In this document: in pieces, positions 36,796 to 46,906 of the stretch
Layout: every line of letters begins with the position of its first letter
How positions within the stretch are numbered: the first letter of the stretch is position 1
Assembly: GCF_001905905.1 (NCBI RefSeq)
Contig: NZ_LIVT01000001.1
Span: forward strand, 1,238,852 to 1,302,851
Length of the DNA: 64,000 nucleotides
Direction: 5' to 3'
From: Streptomyces sp. CB02366
Lineage (GTDB): Bacteria; Actinomycetota; Actinomycetes; Streptomycetales; Streptomycetaceae
Made by a program: the position numbers and the translations under genes
The notes under the pieces: generated by a model
Database searches by the model: none
Seen by the model: the letters and a program-made list of their open reading frames with translations, nothing else
Told to the model about the DNA's origin: nothing

Positions 36796-38276
36796 AGCAG
36801 CCGGATCGCCTGCGGGGTGCGGTCGCGCAGGAGCACGGGGTCCTCGGCCATCAACTGCGCGATGGCGTCCAGAATGCGCCCGGCGGGCAGCGAGCCGTCG
36901 CACACGCCCGCGAACCCGGCGGCCACCGCGTCGACCTTGGTCGCCCGCATCATGCCGCGGTGCTGGCGGAGCACCACATGCTCGGGGTCCTCCGCGCCGG
37001 GCAGTCCGACCTGTTCCTGCACGACCTCGTCGGCGAGGACGAAGTGCCCCGCGAGCAGTGCCGCGTCGTCCTGGTCGCGGAGGTAGTCCTGGCGGGCGAA
37101 GTGCTCCTGGACGGCCCGACCGAGCGGCTGTTGCACCGCGTGCGGCCACTCCTCGACGACGATCGAGGGGTTTCCGGCCGCCGCCGCGGCGGATTTGCGC
37201 AAGGTGATCCAGCCGAACCCGACGGCCGTGGTGCCCCGCGCCTCGAACTCGTCGAGCCACGCCTCGTACCGCTCGTCGTACTCGGCGGGGTCGCTGCGGT
37301 GGTCGCCGCTGTCCCGCAACCACAGCTCGGCGTACTGCGTGACGTCCTGGACCTCGCGCTGGACGATCCAGGCGTCGCAGCCGTGCGGCACCCAGGAGCG
37401 GAGCCGGTCCTGCCACTCCTCGCCCTCCACGTGCTGCCAGTTGGCGAGGAACTGGGCGTAGCCCCCGTCGTTCAGGTGGTCGCCCGCCTGCCGCACCAGC
37501 GTCCGGCACAGGTCGTCCCCGCCCATACCGCCGTCCCGGTAGGCGAGGCGGGCGCCGGGCGAGATGACGAAGGGCGGATTGGAGACGATCAGGTCGAACG
37601 TCTCGGAGCCCACCGGCTCGAAGAGGGAGCCCTCACGCAGGTCGGCGGGGGCGGCGCCGGACAGGGCGAGGGTGAGCCGGGTGAACTCCAGCGCACGGGG
37701 GTTGAGGTCGGTGGCGGTGACCCGGGTCGCGTACTGGGCGGCGTGCAGCGCCTGGATACCGGAGCCCGTTCCGAGGTCGAGCGCCGAGGCGACCGGTGTA
37801 CGCACGGTGATCCCGGCGAGGGTGGTGGAAGCGCCGCCGACGCCCAGGACGACGCCTTCCTCCCGCGAGCCGATCCCGCCGGCCCCGCCGACCGCGCAAC
37901 CGAGGTCGGACACGATGAACCAGTCCTCGCCGTCGGGCCCCCCGTAGGGCCGTACGTCGACGCAGGCGCGGACCTCCCCGTCCGCAGCGCCCTCGTGGGA
38001 CACCCAGCCGTCGGCGACGCACACGGCCAGCGGCAGGGCCGCCCGGGCCCGCTCCTCGGCGACGGGGCGCTGCAGGAGGAACAACCGCACCAGCGTGTCG
38101 AGCGGGCCGTCGCCCCGGGTGGCCCGCAGGGCGGGGACGGTCTCGCTGCGGGCGAGGGCCGCGTAGGCGGGCGCGCCGAGCCGGTCGAGGAGCCCGTCCG
38201 CGGTGAAGTCCGCGGCGAGCAGGGCCTCACGGAGGTCGGCGGCATGGTCGGGGGCGGGAAGGCTGCTCTTACTCAC
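36741..38276 (-). CDS. SAM-dependent methyltransferase, PrmC/HemK-like core
   Basis: A 511-residue protein with an N-terminal helical region (about 1-120), a class I methyltransferase core with ALDLGTGSGIQALHAA (SAM site) and SNPPFVISP, the NPPF/Y motif of N5-Gln or base methyltransferases, and a C-terminal extension of about 190 residues. It therefore probably methylates a protein glutamine or nucleobase. The start is uncertain: GTG at 38276 gives VSKSSLPAPDHAADL, but the GGAGG sits too close to it; longer forms are possible. The gene ends inside a tandem repeat array. Confidence 0.85.
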   Translation of the reverse strand: MSKSSLPAPDHAADLREALLAADFTADGLLDRLGAPAYAALARSETVPALRATRGDGPLDTLVRLFLLQRPVAEERARAALPLAVCVADGWVSHEGAADGEVRACVDVRPYGGPDGEDWFIVSDLGCAVGGAGGIGSREEGVVLGVGGASTTLAGITVRTPVASALDLGTGSGIQALHAAQYATRVTATDLNPRALEFTRLTLALSGAAPADLREGSLFEPVGSETFDLIVSNPPFVISPGARLAYRDGGMGGDDLCRTLVRQAGDHLNDGGYAQFLANWQHVEGEEWQDRLRSWVPHGCDAWIVQREVQDVTQYAELWLRDSGDHRSDPAEYDERYEAWLDEFEARGTTAVGFGWITLRKSAAAAAGNPSIVVEEWPHAVQQPLGRAVQEHFARQDYLRDQDDAALLAGHFVLADEVVQEQVGLPGAEDPEHVVLRQHRGMMRATKVDAVAAGFAGVCDGSLPAGRILDAIAQLMAEDPVLLRDRTPQAIRLLVEEGFLEPAPDAVTRGE

Positions 38277-38310
38277 CCCTCCATTGTGTCCGCTTCCACC
38301 GACAACGGCA

Positions 38311-38343
38311 GCGGCCCGGACGCCCACCGGGCGTCCGGGCCGC
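38311..38343 (-). terminator. lipoprotein gene terminator
   Basis: A perfect 15-bp inverted repeat with a 3-nt loop (arms 38311-38325 and 38329-38343) begins 11 bp past the lipoprotein stop codon. Confidence 0.85.
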
Positions 38344-38354
38344 GAGAGCGGTGC

Positions 38355-39053
38355 TCAGTCCTTCTTCTCGGAGGAGTCCTTGTCGGAGGAGTTCTTCTCC
38401 GACGCGTCCTTCTCCGAGGAGTCCTTGCGCGTGGCGTCGTCGCCGGAGGCCGAGCCCTCCGCGGGCGCGTCGCCGCCGGTCGCCCCGGAACCGGAGGGCC
38501 CGGTCGAGGCGGGCTGCTTCTGGCAGCCCTTCTGCTTCGACATCGCGGCGCCGACCTTGCCGGACTCCAGCTTCTTCATGGCCTGGTTACCGCCGGTGCT
38601 GATCCTCTCCAGCTCGTTGGCGATGGTCTTCAGCCCGTCGGAGAACTTGTGCTGGTCCTTGATGTCGACCGCCTCGACCTTGGTCTTCAGCTCGGCGTAC
38701 TCCTTGGAAGAGGCGTTGAGCTCCTTCATCGCCGCCTTCTGCGTGGCCTCGCCGTCGTCGACCGGCGGCGGGCCGACCTCGCCCACGGCCGTGCCCAGCG
38801 CCTTGTAGGCGTCGGACATCTGCTGGAAGGCGACCGAGTCGGTCTTCTGGACCTCGGCGGGCGGGTCGTTGTCCTGGGTCTTCTGGCCGATGGCGGCGTT
38901 GGCCTTGTCGATCTTCTGGAGTTGCGGCTGGGCCTGGGCACAGAACTTCTTGGCCCAGTCGTTGACCTTGTCGTCGCTGTCGTCGCCACAACCCGACAGC
39001 GTCAGTACGAGTACCGCACCGCCGGACAGCGCGGCTGCAAGCTTCTTGTTCAC
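38355..39053 (-). CDS. Small secreted lipoprotein with Lys/Ser/Asp tail
   Basis: A 232-residue lipoprotein. GTG at 39053 begins MNKKLAAALSGGAVLVLTLSGC, a signal peptide ending in the lipobox LTLSGC with lipid attachment near Cys 22. The mature part (about 30-170) is helical (QPQLQKIDKANAAIGQK) and carries a Cys pair near 38 and 176. The C-terminus is a low-complexity charged tail of KDSSEKDASEKNSSDKDSSEKKD type. Function unknown; the amphipathic core is like extracytoplasmic binding or scaffolding lipoproteins. AAGGGA lies 8 bases upstream of GTG. It follows the methyltransferase on the same strand but has its own terminator. Confidence 0.85.
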   Translation of the reverse strand: MNKKLAAALSGGAVLVLTLSGCGDDSDDKVNDWAKKFCAQAQPQLQKIDKANAAIGQKTQDNDPPAEVQKTDSVAFQQMSDAYKALGTAVGEVGPPPVDDGEATQKAAMKELNASSKEYAELKTKVEAVDIKDQHKFSDGLKTIANELERISTGGNQAMKKLESGKVGAAMSKQKGCQKQPASTGPSGSGATGGDAPAEGSASGDDATRKDSSEKDASEKNSSDKDSSEKKD

Positions 39054-39414
39054 CGGTTTGGTCCCTTCCAAGGCTCTCGGCCCGGAACTTACACGCCGAC
39101 GGTCCGAGGGCCGGGCGCCGGTCAACCGGTGTGCACCCTTTTGAAGCCATTTGCACCAAGCAGAATGAGGGGGACGCCACTCATGCGGAAACGCGTACGC
39201 GGGGACGGGCGCCCCTCCGAACGAGGGAAGGAAGCGGACACGAAAGAAGGAAAAGGCGGGCAGGGCGGGCGCCGGTGGTGGACGGTACGTCAGCACGCGC
39301 CGTCCACCACCTCCTTGACCTCCCGTCACACCGGCACGGAACCGCCGCCTCCCCGGCGTGCGCGGGAGCGCGTACCGACGCGTGTGCGCAGGTGCGTACG
39401 ACCGCGCCTACGGA
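39054..39414. other. intergenic between proton pyrophosphatase and lipoprotein
   Basis: No gene is seen. The segment 39160-39260 is purine-rich on the plus strand and forms the T-rich side of the terminator for the pyrophosphatase gene; the rest should contain the lipoprotein promoter. Confidence 0.5.
39274..39311 (-). terminator. hppA terminator
   Basis: A perfect 12-bp inverted repeat (39274-39285 and 39300-39311) about 100 bp past the pyrophosphatase stop codon is followed on the minus strand by a CCTTTTCCTTCTTTC tract. Confidence 0.7.
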
Positions 39415-41838
39415 TCACGGGACCGCCGCGGGGCCGGGTGCGGAAGGCGACGGGCCGCCGCCGGGCCCGTCGTCGTCCCCCACGGTGACGCCCCGCCGCT
39501 TGGAGACGTACACCGCGCCGACGATGATCCCGATGGCGACGACGGCCACCAGCGCCCGGACCCAGGGGTTCGCGTCCGTGCCGTAGCTGAACTGGACGAT
39601 CGCCGGGGCGATGAGCAGGGCGACCAGGTTCATCACTTTGAGGAGGGGGTTGATCGCCGGCCCCGCCGTGTCCTTGAACGGATCGCCGACCGTGTCGCCG
39701 ATGACGGTGGCGGCATGGGCCTCGCTCCCCTTGCCACCGTGGTGGCCGTCCTCCACCAGCTTCTTGGCGTTGTCCCAGGCGCCGCCGGAGTTGGCGAGGA
39801 ACACCGCCATCAGCGTGCCGGTGCCGATCGCCCCGGCGAGGTACGAGCCGAGCGCGCCGACGCCGAGGGTGAAGCCGACCGCGATCGGCGCCAGTACCGC
39901 GAGGAGCCCGGGCGTGGCCAGTTCGCGCAGGGCGTCACGGGTGCAGATGTCCACGACGCGGCCGTACTCCGGCTTCTCCGAGTAGTCCATGATCCCGGGG
40001 TGTTCGCGGAACTGCCGCCTGACCTCGTGGACCACGGACCCGGCGGACCGGGACACCGCGTTGATGGCCAGTCCGGAGAAGAGGAAGACGACCGCAGCGC
40101 CCAGGATCAGGCCGACGAGGTTGTTGGGCTGGGAGATGTCCAGGCTCAGTCCCAGCTCACCCGCCCCGGCCCCCACGTCCGCGACGGCGGTGGCGATGGC
40201 GTCCCGGTAGGAGCCGAAGAGCGCCGCCGCCGCCAGGACGGCGGTGGCGATGGCGATCCCCTTGGTGATGGCCTTGGTCGTGTTGCCGACCGCGTCCAGG
40301 TCGGTGAGGACCTGGGCGCCGGCCCCCGTGACGTCCCCGGACATCTCCGCGATGCCCTGGGCGTTGTCGGAGACCGGACCGAAGGTGTCCATGGCCACGA
40401 TGACGCCCACCGTGGTCAGCAGCCCCGTGCCCGCGAGCGCGACCGCGAAGAGCGCCAGCATGATCGACGTGCCGCCCAGCAGGAACGCCCCGTAGACGCC
40501 GAGCCCGATCAGCAGCGCCGTGTAGACCGCCGACTCCAGTCCGATGGAGATGCCCGCGAGCACCACGGTGGCCGGGCCGGTGAGCGAGGACTTCCCGATG
40601 TCCCGGACGGGGCGGCGGTCGGTCTCGGTGAAGTAGCCGGTGAGCTGCTGGATGAGCGCGGCCAGGACGATGCCGATGGCCACCGCCACCAGGGCGAAGA
40701 TCCGTGGATCGCCGCCGTGCCCGGTGATCGCCCCGTCGGTGACCCCGTCCAGCTCGGCGTACGAGGAGGGCAGATAGCTGAAGGCGGCCACGGCCACCAG
40801 GGCGAGCGAGGTCGCGGCGGAGATGAAGAAGCCCCGGTTGATCGCCGTCATCCCGCCGCGGTCGGAGCGGCGCGGGGCGACCGCGAAGATGCCGATCATC
40901 GCGGTGACGACGCCGATCGCCGGGACCATCAGGGGGAAGGCGAGGCCGGAGTCGCCGAAGGCGGCCGTGCCCAGGATGAGGGCGGCGACGAGTGTCACGG
41001 CGTACGACTCGAAGAGGTCGGCGGCCATGCCCGCGCAGTCGCCGACGTTGTCGCCCACGTTGTCGGCGATGGTGGCGGCGTTGCGGGGGTCGTCCTCCGG
41101 GATCCCCTGCTCCACCTTGCCCACCAGGTCGGCGCCCACGTCCGCAGCCTTGGTGAAGATTCCGCCGCCGACCCTCATGAACATGGCGATGAGTGCCGCG
41201 CCGAGGCCGAACCCCTCCAGCACCTTGGGGGCGTCGGCGGCGTAGACGAGCACCACGCAGGACGCCCCGAGCAGTCCGAGCCCCACCGTGAACATTCCGA
41301 CCACGCCACCGGTACGGAAAGCGATCTTCATCGCTTTGTGCGAGACGGCGGTGAGATCCTTTTCCGCTTCGCCTTCCCCCGGGGTCGCCTCACGCGCCGC
41401 TGCCGCCACCCGCACATTGCTCCGCACGGCGAGCCGCATACCGATGTATCCGGTCGCCGCCGAGAAAAGCGCGCCCACCAGGAAGAAGAGGGAACGCCCC
41501 ACCCGCTGCGACCAGGTGTCGGCCGGCAACAGGAACAGCAGGAAGAACACCGCGACGGAGAAGGCGCCGACCGTACGCAGTTGTCGGGCCAGGTAGGCGT
41601 TGGCGCCCTCCTGGACCGCCGCGGCGATCTCCTTCATGCGCTCGGTGCCCTCCCCGGCCGCCAGAACCTGGCGTACGAGCAGCTGGGCCACGACCAGCGC
41701 GGCGACGGCGACCACCGCCACCGTGATCACGATCAGCCGGTTGCCGTCGGTGAGTACCGCCGCGAGAGAGGCCGGCCGGTCGGAAAACGCGGATTCTTGC
41801 GCCAGTGCTGCCATGGGGGTGATGAGGAACTCCGCCAT
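39415..41838 (-). CDS. hppA: Membrane-bound proton-translocating pyrophosphatase
   Basis: An 807-residue integral membrane enzyme with about 16 helices that couples pyrophosphate hydrolysis to proton export. Signature motifs are [11 protein letters not shown] (about 235) and the acidic DNVGDNVGD, plus [15 protein letters not shown] near the C-terminus. The residue that decides cation dependence is Lys in [10 protein letters not shown], the mark of the K+-independent class. The ATG at 41838 has an ideal CAAGGAGGACGT. The C-terminal Gly/Pro tail is a Streptomyces feature. It sits upstream of a lipoprotein gene and downstream of the bldG-anti-sigma pair, all leftward. Confidence 0.97.
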   Translation of the reverse strand: MAEFLITPMAALAQESAFSDRPASLAAVLTDGNRLIVITVAVVAVAALVVAQLLVRQVLAAGEGTERMKEIAAAVQEGANAYLARQLRTVGAFSVAVFFLLFLLPADTWSQRVGRSLFFLVGALFSAATGYIGMRLAVRSNVRVAAAAREATPGEGEAEKDLTAVSHKAMKIAFRTGGVVGMFTVGLGLLGASCVVLVYAADAPKVLEGFGLGAALIAMFMRVGGGIFTKAADVGADLVGKVEQGIPEDDPRNAATIADNVGDNVGDCAGMAADLFESYAVTLVAALILGTAAFGDSGLAFPLMVPAIGVVTAMIGIFAVAPRRSDRGGMTAINRGFFISAATSLALVAVAAFSYLPSSYAELDGVTDGAITGHGGDPRIFALVAVAIGIVLAALIQQLTGYFTETDRRPVRDIGKSSLTGPATVVLAGISIGLESAVYTALLIGLGVYGAFLLGGTSIMLALFAVALAGTGLLTTVGVIVAMDTFGPVSDNAQGIAEMSGDVTGAGAQVLTDLDAVGNTTKAITKGIAIATAVLAAAALFGSYRDAIATAVADVGAGAGELGLSLDISQPNNLVGLILGAAVVFLFSGLAINAVSRSAGSVVHEVRRQFREHPGIMDYSEKPEYGRVVDICTRDALRELATPGLLAVLAPIAVGFTLGVGALGSYLAGAIGTGTLMAVFLANSGGAWDNAKKLVEDGHHGGKGSEAHAATVIGDTVGDPFKDTAGPAINPLLKVMNLVALLIAPAIVQFSYGTDANPWVRALVAVVAIGIIVGAVYVSKRRGVTVGDDDGPGGGPSPSAPGPAAVP

Positions 41839-42240
41839 ACGTCCTCCTTGATGCTCAACGCTCAAGTCGTGGACGGATTGTAGGGAGCGGAACCCGATCA
41901 AAACAGTGGGCGGGAGAATAATTGATCGCACCTCTCCCAACGCCGAAAGATCAGCGGAAGGATTCACCTCGAATGCAGTAATACGGCAGACGCATTACGC
42001 GCACGACCCTCATAAAAAACACCCCTGTCCATCCGCCCCGAAGGCCCCGGAAACCCCGCGTCTACGCCCCGCCCCGGCCCGGCGGGGGTGGGGGCGGAGG
42101 TCCTGCGGACATCCCCTCGGGAAAGGGGTGCCGGCCGAAGGGAAAAGGGGCCGCTGGGGCGGAGGGGGAAGGGACGGCTGGGCCGGAGGGGGCGGGCCCC
42201 GGGAAGCTGGGGTGCCGGAACGCGGAGAATCCGGAGGGTC
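41839..42240. other. hppA promoter region
   Basis: A 402-bp gap. Around 41880-42030 the sequence is A/T-richer, with a TTTTTT tract on the minus strand near 42015-42020, and should hold the hppA promoter; the 42060-42240 part is very G/C-rich and without a gene. Confidence 0.5.
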
Positions 42241-42339
42241 TCAGGGCTGCGGGGGCATCACACGGCCGTCGCCGCCCGGCGCCGTGGAAACCTCGCCGCC
42301 TTCGGGCGTGCCCGGGGTTCGGAACTCGGTGCGGGCCAT
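42241..42339 (-). CDS. possible 32-residue protein
   Basis: Frame: MARTEFRTPGTPEGGEVST and continuing to MPPQP. An excellent AGGAG site lies 5 bases before ATG 42339 and third positions are G/C-rich, so it may be a genuine small protein. It is placed between the anti-sigma factor and hppA on the same strand. It has no signal peptide or helix and is Gly/Pro/Thr-rich. No homologue is known to me. Confidence 0.5.
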   Translation of the reverse strand: MARTEFRTPGTPEGGEVSTAPGGDGRVMPPQP

Positions 42340-42527
42340 GGCGGCTCCTACGCGGCGGTGATGCAGGGGACCGGTCCCCCGGGGGAGCCAGGGCCACGAG
42401 GCTGCCGCCACGGGTACAGCCGACGGCCGCTTGTTCGCGTTCTTCGCGCGCGACCGAGCCTGCGCTCCGCGGGGCCCTGCCTACGGCGGGCCCCTTTCCC
42501 CGGACCGTTGGCTCTCCGGGCCGGTCC

Positions 42528-42971
42528 TCAGGTCTGCAGCATGGCGTCAGCGGTGGGCCAGCTCATACGGATCACTCCGCCGCCCGCGCCGGAGCGGACC
42601 TCCATGTCGTCGACGAGACCGCTGATGACCGCGAGGCCCATCTCGTCCTCGCCCTCACCGTCCGTCTCGGGGCCGGGCCGACCCGGCCCCGTCCCGGAGT
42701 CGGCGGGGTCCGCACCGGGCCCGGGGACGCTGTCCCCGACCTCGATGGAGAACGCCTTCTCCTCCTCGGTCAACGCCACGCTGACCGGCTCGGTGATGCC
42801 GTGACTGCGATGCAACCCGACCGCGCGGCTGCACGCCTCGCCGACCGCGAGTCTGACCTCGTCGAGCACCGCCTCGTCCACACCGGCCCTGCGCGCCACG
42901 GCGGCCGCCACCAGGCGGGCCGTCCTGACATGTTCAGGCTGGGCGCTGAAACGGAGTTCAACGGTGGCCAT
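42528..42971 (-). CDS. Anti-sigma factor, HATPase (RsbW/SpoIIAB-like), BldG partner
   Basis: A 147-residue GHKL-ATPase anti-sigma factor. The core contains DEVRLAVGEACSRAV (N-box, with the usual Asn replaced, as in its streptomycete relatives) and DEMGLAVISGLVDDME (G-box region). A Pro/Gly/Asp-rich insertion at about 80-110 breaks the ATP lid. It lies 200 bp downstream of bldG. In S. coelicolor the equivalent protein (ApgA, from memory) interacts with BldG. GAGGGGG stands before ATG 42971. As a Ser kinase it would phosphorylate BldG and hold an unidentified sigma factor. Confidence 0.9.
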   Translation of the reverse strand: MATVELRFSAQPEHVRTARLVAAAVARRAGVDEAVLDEVRLAVGEACSRAVGLHRSHGITEPVSVALTEEEKAFSIEVGDSVPGPGADPADSGTGPGRPGPETDGEGEDEMGLAVISGLVDDMEVRSGAGGGVIRMSWPTADAMLQT

Positions 42972-43171
42972 GCCATCCCCCTCGAACGTTCTCGGGCGTA
43001 CGACTCAGGGGCCCCGGGCGTGTCGCCCGGCACCCCTGCTCTCCTCCTCCGGAGCCGACAAAGCCGACAGCCGACCCGAAGGTCGACCGCCTGCCCATCA
43101 CGGCCCACGTGCTGCCGCTGTCGGCCCGTTCACCGCCTGCCGACCGGCCCGCGGGCCAGGCCGATCCGACC

Positions 43172-43525
43172 TCAGTCAGTGGCGGCGACAGCCTCGTCGA
43201 CCGTGGTGTGAATCGGGAACACCTTGGTCAGGCCCGTGATCCGGAAGATCTTGAGAATGCGCTCCTGGTTGCAGACCAGGCGCAGCGAGCCCTCATGGGC
43301 TCGGACACGCTTCAGGCCGCCCACGAGCACGCCGAGGCCGGTGGAGTCGAGAAAGTCGACGCCTTCCATGTCGACAACCAGGTGGTAGCTGCCGTCATTC
43401 ACCAACTCGACCAACTGCTCGCGCAGCTTGGGCGCGGTATACACATCAATCTCGCCACCGACCTCGACGACCGTACGGTCGCCACCAGGCCCGGACACAT
43501 TGCGAGTCGACAGGGACAGGTCCAC
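43172..43525 (-). CDS. bldG: Anti-anti-sigma factor BldG
   Basis: A 117-residue STAS-domain protein that governs morphological differentiation and antibiotic production by binding anti-sigma factors. It begins [17 protein letters not shown] and has [20 protein letters not shown], then the phosphoacceptor Ser at about 61 in [10 protein letters not shown]. Compared with my recollection of S. coelicolor BldG (113 residues, Ser57) it has four extra residues near the N-terminus. GTG 43525 has GGAGGATCC directly upstream. The anti-sigma gene lies just downstream. The 79-bp gap to the divergent helicase gene contains both promoters. Confidence 0.96.
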   Translation of the reverse strand: MDLSLSTRNVSGPGGDRTVVEVGGEIDVYTAPKLREQLVELVNDGSYHLVVDMEGVDFLDSTGLGVLVGGLKRVRAHEGSLRLVCNQERILKIFRITGLTKVFPIHTTVDEAVAATD

Positions 43526-43604
43526 GGATCCTCCAGCACCTTGCTATCGAGCGGTCGCCCCTCGGTCTCCCCGACGGAGGCCAGGGGACGGATCGCCAGC
43601 CGCG

Positions 43605-46085
43605 ATGGCATTCAATCACTTACCAGCAGCCATGCACGACGCCTTGGGACCATTGTCCGTCACGCCAGTGACACACTCGGTGCCGATGGCCAAGAATCAT
43701 CGTCCCGGACGACCACCCGAGAGTGGGGACTCGCGTCCCTCTCCCGCCATGATCCTCGACCGGCTCGCCGCAGGGGCGGGCCGGGCCGCGCGCATCACTC
43801 ATACGGAGCACCTGCCCCCGAGACCGGGAAGCCATGCCATCTGGCCGGATCGCATCCGGCCAGAAGTGATCTCCGCAATCGAGAAGGCCGGGATCGCCCA
43901 TCCGTGGGCGCACCAGGCGACCGCCGCCGAGCATGCGCTGGACGGCGCCTCGGTGGTGATCGCCACCGGTACGGCGTCCGGAAAGTCCCTCGCGTACCTC
44001 GCACCGGTCCTCAGCACCCTGCTGGACGGCTCCGAGGCCCCGAACGGCCGCGGAGCCACCGCCCTGTACCTCGCTCCCACCAAGGCCCTGGCAGCCGACC
44101 AGCGCCGCTCGGTGAAAACGCTCGCCGCCCCGCTCGGCAACGCGGTCAGGCCCGCGGTCTACGACGGGGACACCCCGGTCGAGGAACGCGAGTGGGTCCG
44201 CCAGTACGCGAACTACGTCCTGACCAACCCCGACATGCTGCACCGGGGAATCCTGCCCTCCCATCCCCGCTGGGCTGCCTTCCTGCGTGCCCTGCGGTTC
44301 GTCGTGATCGACGAGTGCCACACCTACCGAGGCGTCTTCGGCTCCCACGTCGCCCAGGTCCTGCGTCGCCTGCGCCGCCTGTGCGCCCGCTACGGGGCCG
44401 ATCCGGTCTTCCTGCTGGCCTCGGCCACCTCGGCGGATCCCGCGGTCGCAGCCGGGCGCCTGACGGGTCTGCCGGTCGTCGAGGTGTCCGACGACGCCTC
44501 TCCGCGCGGCGAGCTGGTCTTCGCCCTCTGGGAGCCCCCGCTGACCGAACTGCACGGCGAGAAGGGCGCCCCCGTACGCCGTACCGCGACGGCCGAGACC
44601 GCCGACCTCCTCACCGATCTGACCCGGCAGGGCGTCCGCTCGGTCGCCTTCGTACGCTCCCGGCGCGGCGCGGAACTGATCTCGGTGATCGCCAAGGAAC
44701 GACTCGCGGAGATCGACCGCTCGTTGCCGGGCCGGGTCGCCGCCTACCGCGGGGGCTACCTCCCCGAGGAGCGCCGGGCCCTGGAACGGGCGCTGCACTC
44801 CGGCGAACTGCTCGGTCTGGCGGCCACCACCGCCCTGGAACTCGGCATCGACGTCTCCGGCCTCGATTCGGTCGTCATCTGCGGCTATCCGGGCACGCGC
44901 GCCTCCCTCTGGCAGCAGGCGGGCCGGGCCGGCCGCTCGGGACAAGGCGCCCTGGCCGTCCTCGTCGCCCGGGACGACCCGCTGGACACCTACCTGGTGC
45001 ACCACCCCGAGGCGTTGTTCCGGCAGCCCGTCGAGTCGACGGTGCTGGACCCGGACAACCCCTACGTCCTGGCCCCCCACCTCTGCGCGGCCGCCGCCGA
45101 GCTGCCCCTCACCGAGCCCGACATCGAGCTCTTCGGTCCGGCGGCACCCGACCTGTTGCCGCAGCTGGAGGCCGCGAAACTCCTGCGCAAGCGCCCGTCG
45201 GGCTGGCACTGGACCCGCCGCGAACGGGCCGCCGACCTCGCCGACATCCGGGGCGGGGGCGGCCGCCCGATCCAGATCGTCGAGGAGGGCACCGGCCGCC
45301 TGCTCGGCACCGTCGACGCGGCCGCCGCCCACACGACGGTTCACGAGGGCGCGGTCCACCTCCACCAGGGCCGCACCCACCTGGTCCGCAAACTGGACCT
45401 GGAGGACTCCGTGGCCCTGGTCGAGCAGGCCGACCCGCCCTACTCGACGGTCGCCCGCGACACCACGAGCATCAGCGTCCTGGAGACCGACACCGAGATC
45501 CCCTGGGGTCAGGGGCAGCTCTGCTACGGCTCCGTGGAGGTCACCAACCAGGTCGTCTCCTTCCTCCGCCGGAAACTGATCACCGGGGAGGTCCTGGGCG
45601 AGACCAAACTCGACCTGCCTCCCCGCACCCTGCGCACCCGCGCCGTCTGGTGGACGGTCACCGAGGACCAGCTCGACGCGGCCCGGATCACTCCGGAGAT
45701 CCTCGGCGGCGCGCTCCACGCCGCCGAACACGCGTCGATCGGCCTGCTCCCCCTCTTCGCCACCTGCGACCGCTGGGACATCGGCGGCGTCTCCGTGCCG
45801 CTGCACCCGGACACCCTGCTGCCGACGGTCTTCGTGTACGACGGCCACCCGGGCGGCGCCGGATTCGCCGAGCGGGCCTTCCACACCGCCCGCACCTGGC
45901 TGACGGCGACCCGGGAGGCCATCGCGTCCTGCGAGTGCGACGCGGGGTGCCCCTCCTGCATTCAGTCCCCCAAGTGCGGCAACGGCAACGAGCCCCTGCA
46001 CAAACGCGGAGCCGTCCGCCTGCTCACCGAACTCCTCCGGTCCGCTCCCTCCGCTCCGGAACCGGAGGGAGCGACCGAACCGTAG
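43605..46085 (+). CDS. DEAD/DEAH helicase, Hrq1/MrfA type
   Basis: An 826-residue SF2 helicase, starting MAFNHLPAAMHDALGPL. Motif I is ATGTASGKS, motif II DECH, motif III SATS, and motif VI QQAGRAGRSGQG. The C-terminal domain (DUF1998-like) carries the four-cysteine cluster CECDAGCPSC...KCGNG. This layout matches the Hrq1/MrfA (YprA) group that repairs interstrand cross-links and mitomycin-type lesions in Bacillus and yeast. No MrfB-like nuclease is adjacent. The gene is divergent from bldG and convergent with the Tad pilus operon. DNA repair is inferred from family only. Confidence 0.92.
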   Translation: MAFNHLPAAMHDALGPLSVTPVTHSVPMAKNHRPGRPPESGDSRPSPAMILDRLAAGAGRAARITHTEHLPPRPGSHAIWPDRIRPEVISAIEKAGIAHPWAHQATAAEHALDGASVVIATGTASGKSLAYLAPVLSTLLDGSEAPNGRGATALYLAPTKALAADQRRSVKTLAAPLGNAVRPAVYDGDTPVEEREWVRQYANYVLTNPDMLHRGILPSHPRWAAFLRALRFVVIDECHTYRGVFGSHVAQVLRRLRRLCARYGADPVFLLASATSADPAVAAGRLTGLPVVEVSDDASPRGELVFALWEPPLTELHGEKGAPVRRTATAETADLLTDLTRQGVRSVAFVRSRRGAELISVIAKERLAEIDRSLPGRVAAYRGGYLPEERRALERALHSGELLGLAATTALELGIDVSGLDSVVICGYPGTRASLWQQAGRAGRSGQGALAVLVARDDPLDTYLVHHPEALFRQPVESTVLDPDNPYVLAPHLCAAAAELPLTEPDIELFGPAAPDLLPQLEAAKLLRKRPSGWHWTRRERAADLADIRGGGGRPIQIVEEGTGRLLGTVDAAAAHTTVHEGAVHLHQGRTHLVRKLDLEDSVALVEQADPPYSTVARDTTSISVLETDTEIPWGQGQLCYGSVEVTNQVVSFLRRKLITGEVLGETKLDLPPRTLRTRAVWWTVTEDQLDAARITPEILGGALHAAEHASIGLLPLFATCDRWDIGGVSVPLHPDTLLPTVFVYDGHPGGAGFAERAFHTARTWLTATREAIASCECDAGCPSCIQSPKCGNGNEPLHKRGAVRLLTELLRSAPSAPEPEGATEP

Positions 46086-46171
46086 AACGATCCGTCCGAC
46101 GCCCCGTCGCAGGAGAGGTCCCGTCGGCAGTCGGCGGGACACACCGCCCACCTCCCGCCGTCCTCGAAGGC

Positions 46172-46906
46172 TCACCCGCCCCCGAGCCGCGTATCCGCGT
46201 CATCACCCCCCTCGAAGACTCGCGCATCCCCGGCCGGCGTATCGGTGTCGCCGCCCCGCGGCTCCTCGCCCACACCCGGTCCCGTCCCAAAACCGGTCCC
46301 AAGCCCGGTCCCAGCCCCAGTTCCAGCCCCAGGACCGGCCTCAGCCCCAGACCCGGGACCGGCCGGGCCGGCCCGTGCTCTGACGGTGGGTGCGTACGGG
46401 CCGAATCGCGCACGGGCGGTCACATCGGCGATCTCTCCGTCCACCGCGCAGCGGGCGAGTTCGCCGCCCTGCGCCAAGGCCACTCTTCGGGCGGCTTCAC
46501 ATGCCACCACCGCTCCCTCCAGCGCCCGGTCCGCCGCCGCGAGCGCCGCCAGGTCGGCTGCTCCGCCCGCCCGGTGACGGGCAGCCACGGCTTGCCCCAG
46601 CGCGAGCACGAGGGCGAACACCGTGCACAGCACGGTGGCGGTGACGGCCACCCACACCGTCGCCACTCCGCGGTCCGCCCCCGAAGCCATCATCCGGTCC
46701 GCAGCCCCCTCTTCGCCCGAAGCCGCTCCCCGGCCCACCCGGCTCGCGCCCGAGACCACTCCGCGGCCCCTCCCCCGACCCGCGCCCGGAGCCACCGGTC
46801 GCCCTCCGCCCCGAACCGCGCCCCCACCCCGCCCCCCGGGCACTCTCCGTGGAGCTCCGCCCGGCCACCGCCTCAGGCTCCGCCTCCCCTGCCACCTCGT
46901 CCTCAT
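46172..46906 (-). CDS. TadE-like/Rv3654c-type pilus-associated protein
   Basis: A 244-residue protein. The N-terminal 70 residues are basic and Gly-rich, followed by GVATVWVAVTATVLCTVFAL, a class III pilin-type hydrophobic segment, then a soluble region (DLAALAAADRALEGAVVACEAARR...CAVDGEIADVTARA). The C-terminus is low complexity with Gly/Thr/Ala repeats (GTGAGTGLGTGFGTGPG). Proteins of this type sit at the end of Tad loci next to a helicase gene (secretion/helicase neighbourhood), as here. ATG 46906 overlaps the TadE stop (ATGA). Confidence 0.85.
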   Translation of the reverse strand: MRTRWQGRRSLRRWPGGAPRRVPGGRGGGAVRGGGRPVAPGAGRGRGRGVVSGASRVGRGAASGEEGAADRMMASGADRGVATVWVAVTATVLCTVFALVLALGQAVAARHRAGGAADLAALAAADRALEGAVVACEAARRVALAQGGELARCAVDGEIADVTARARFGPYAPTVRARAGPAGPGSGAEAGPGAGTGAGTGLGTGFGTGPGVGEEPRGGDTDTPAGDARVFEGGDDADTRLGGG

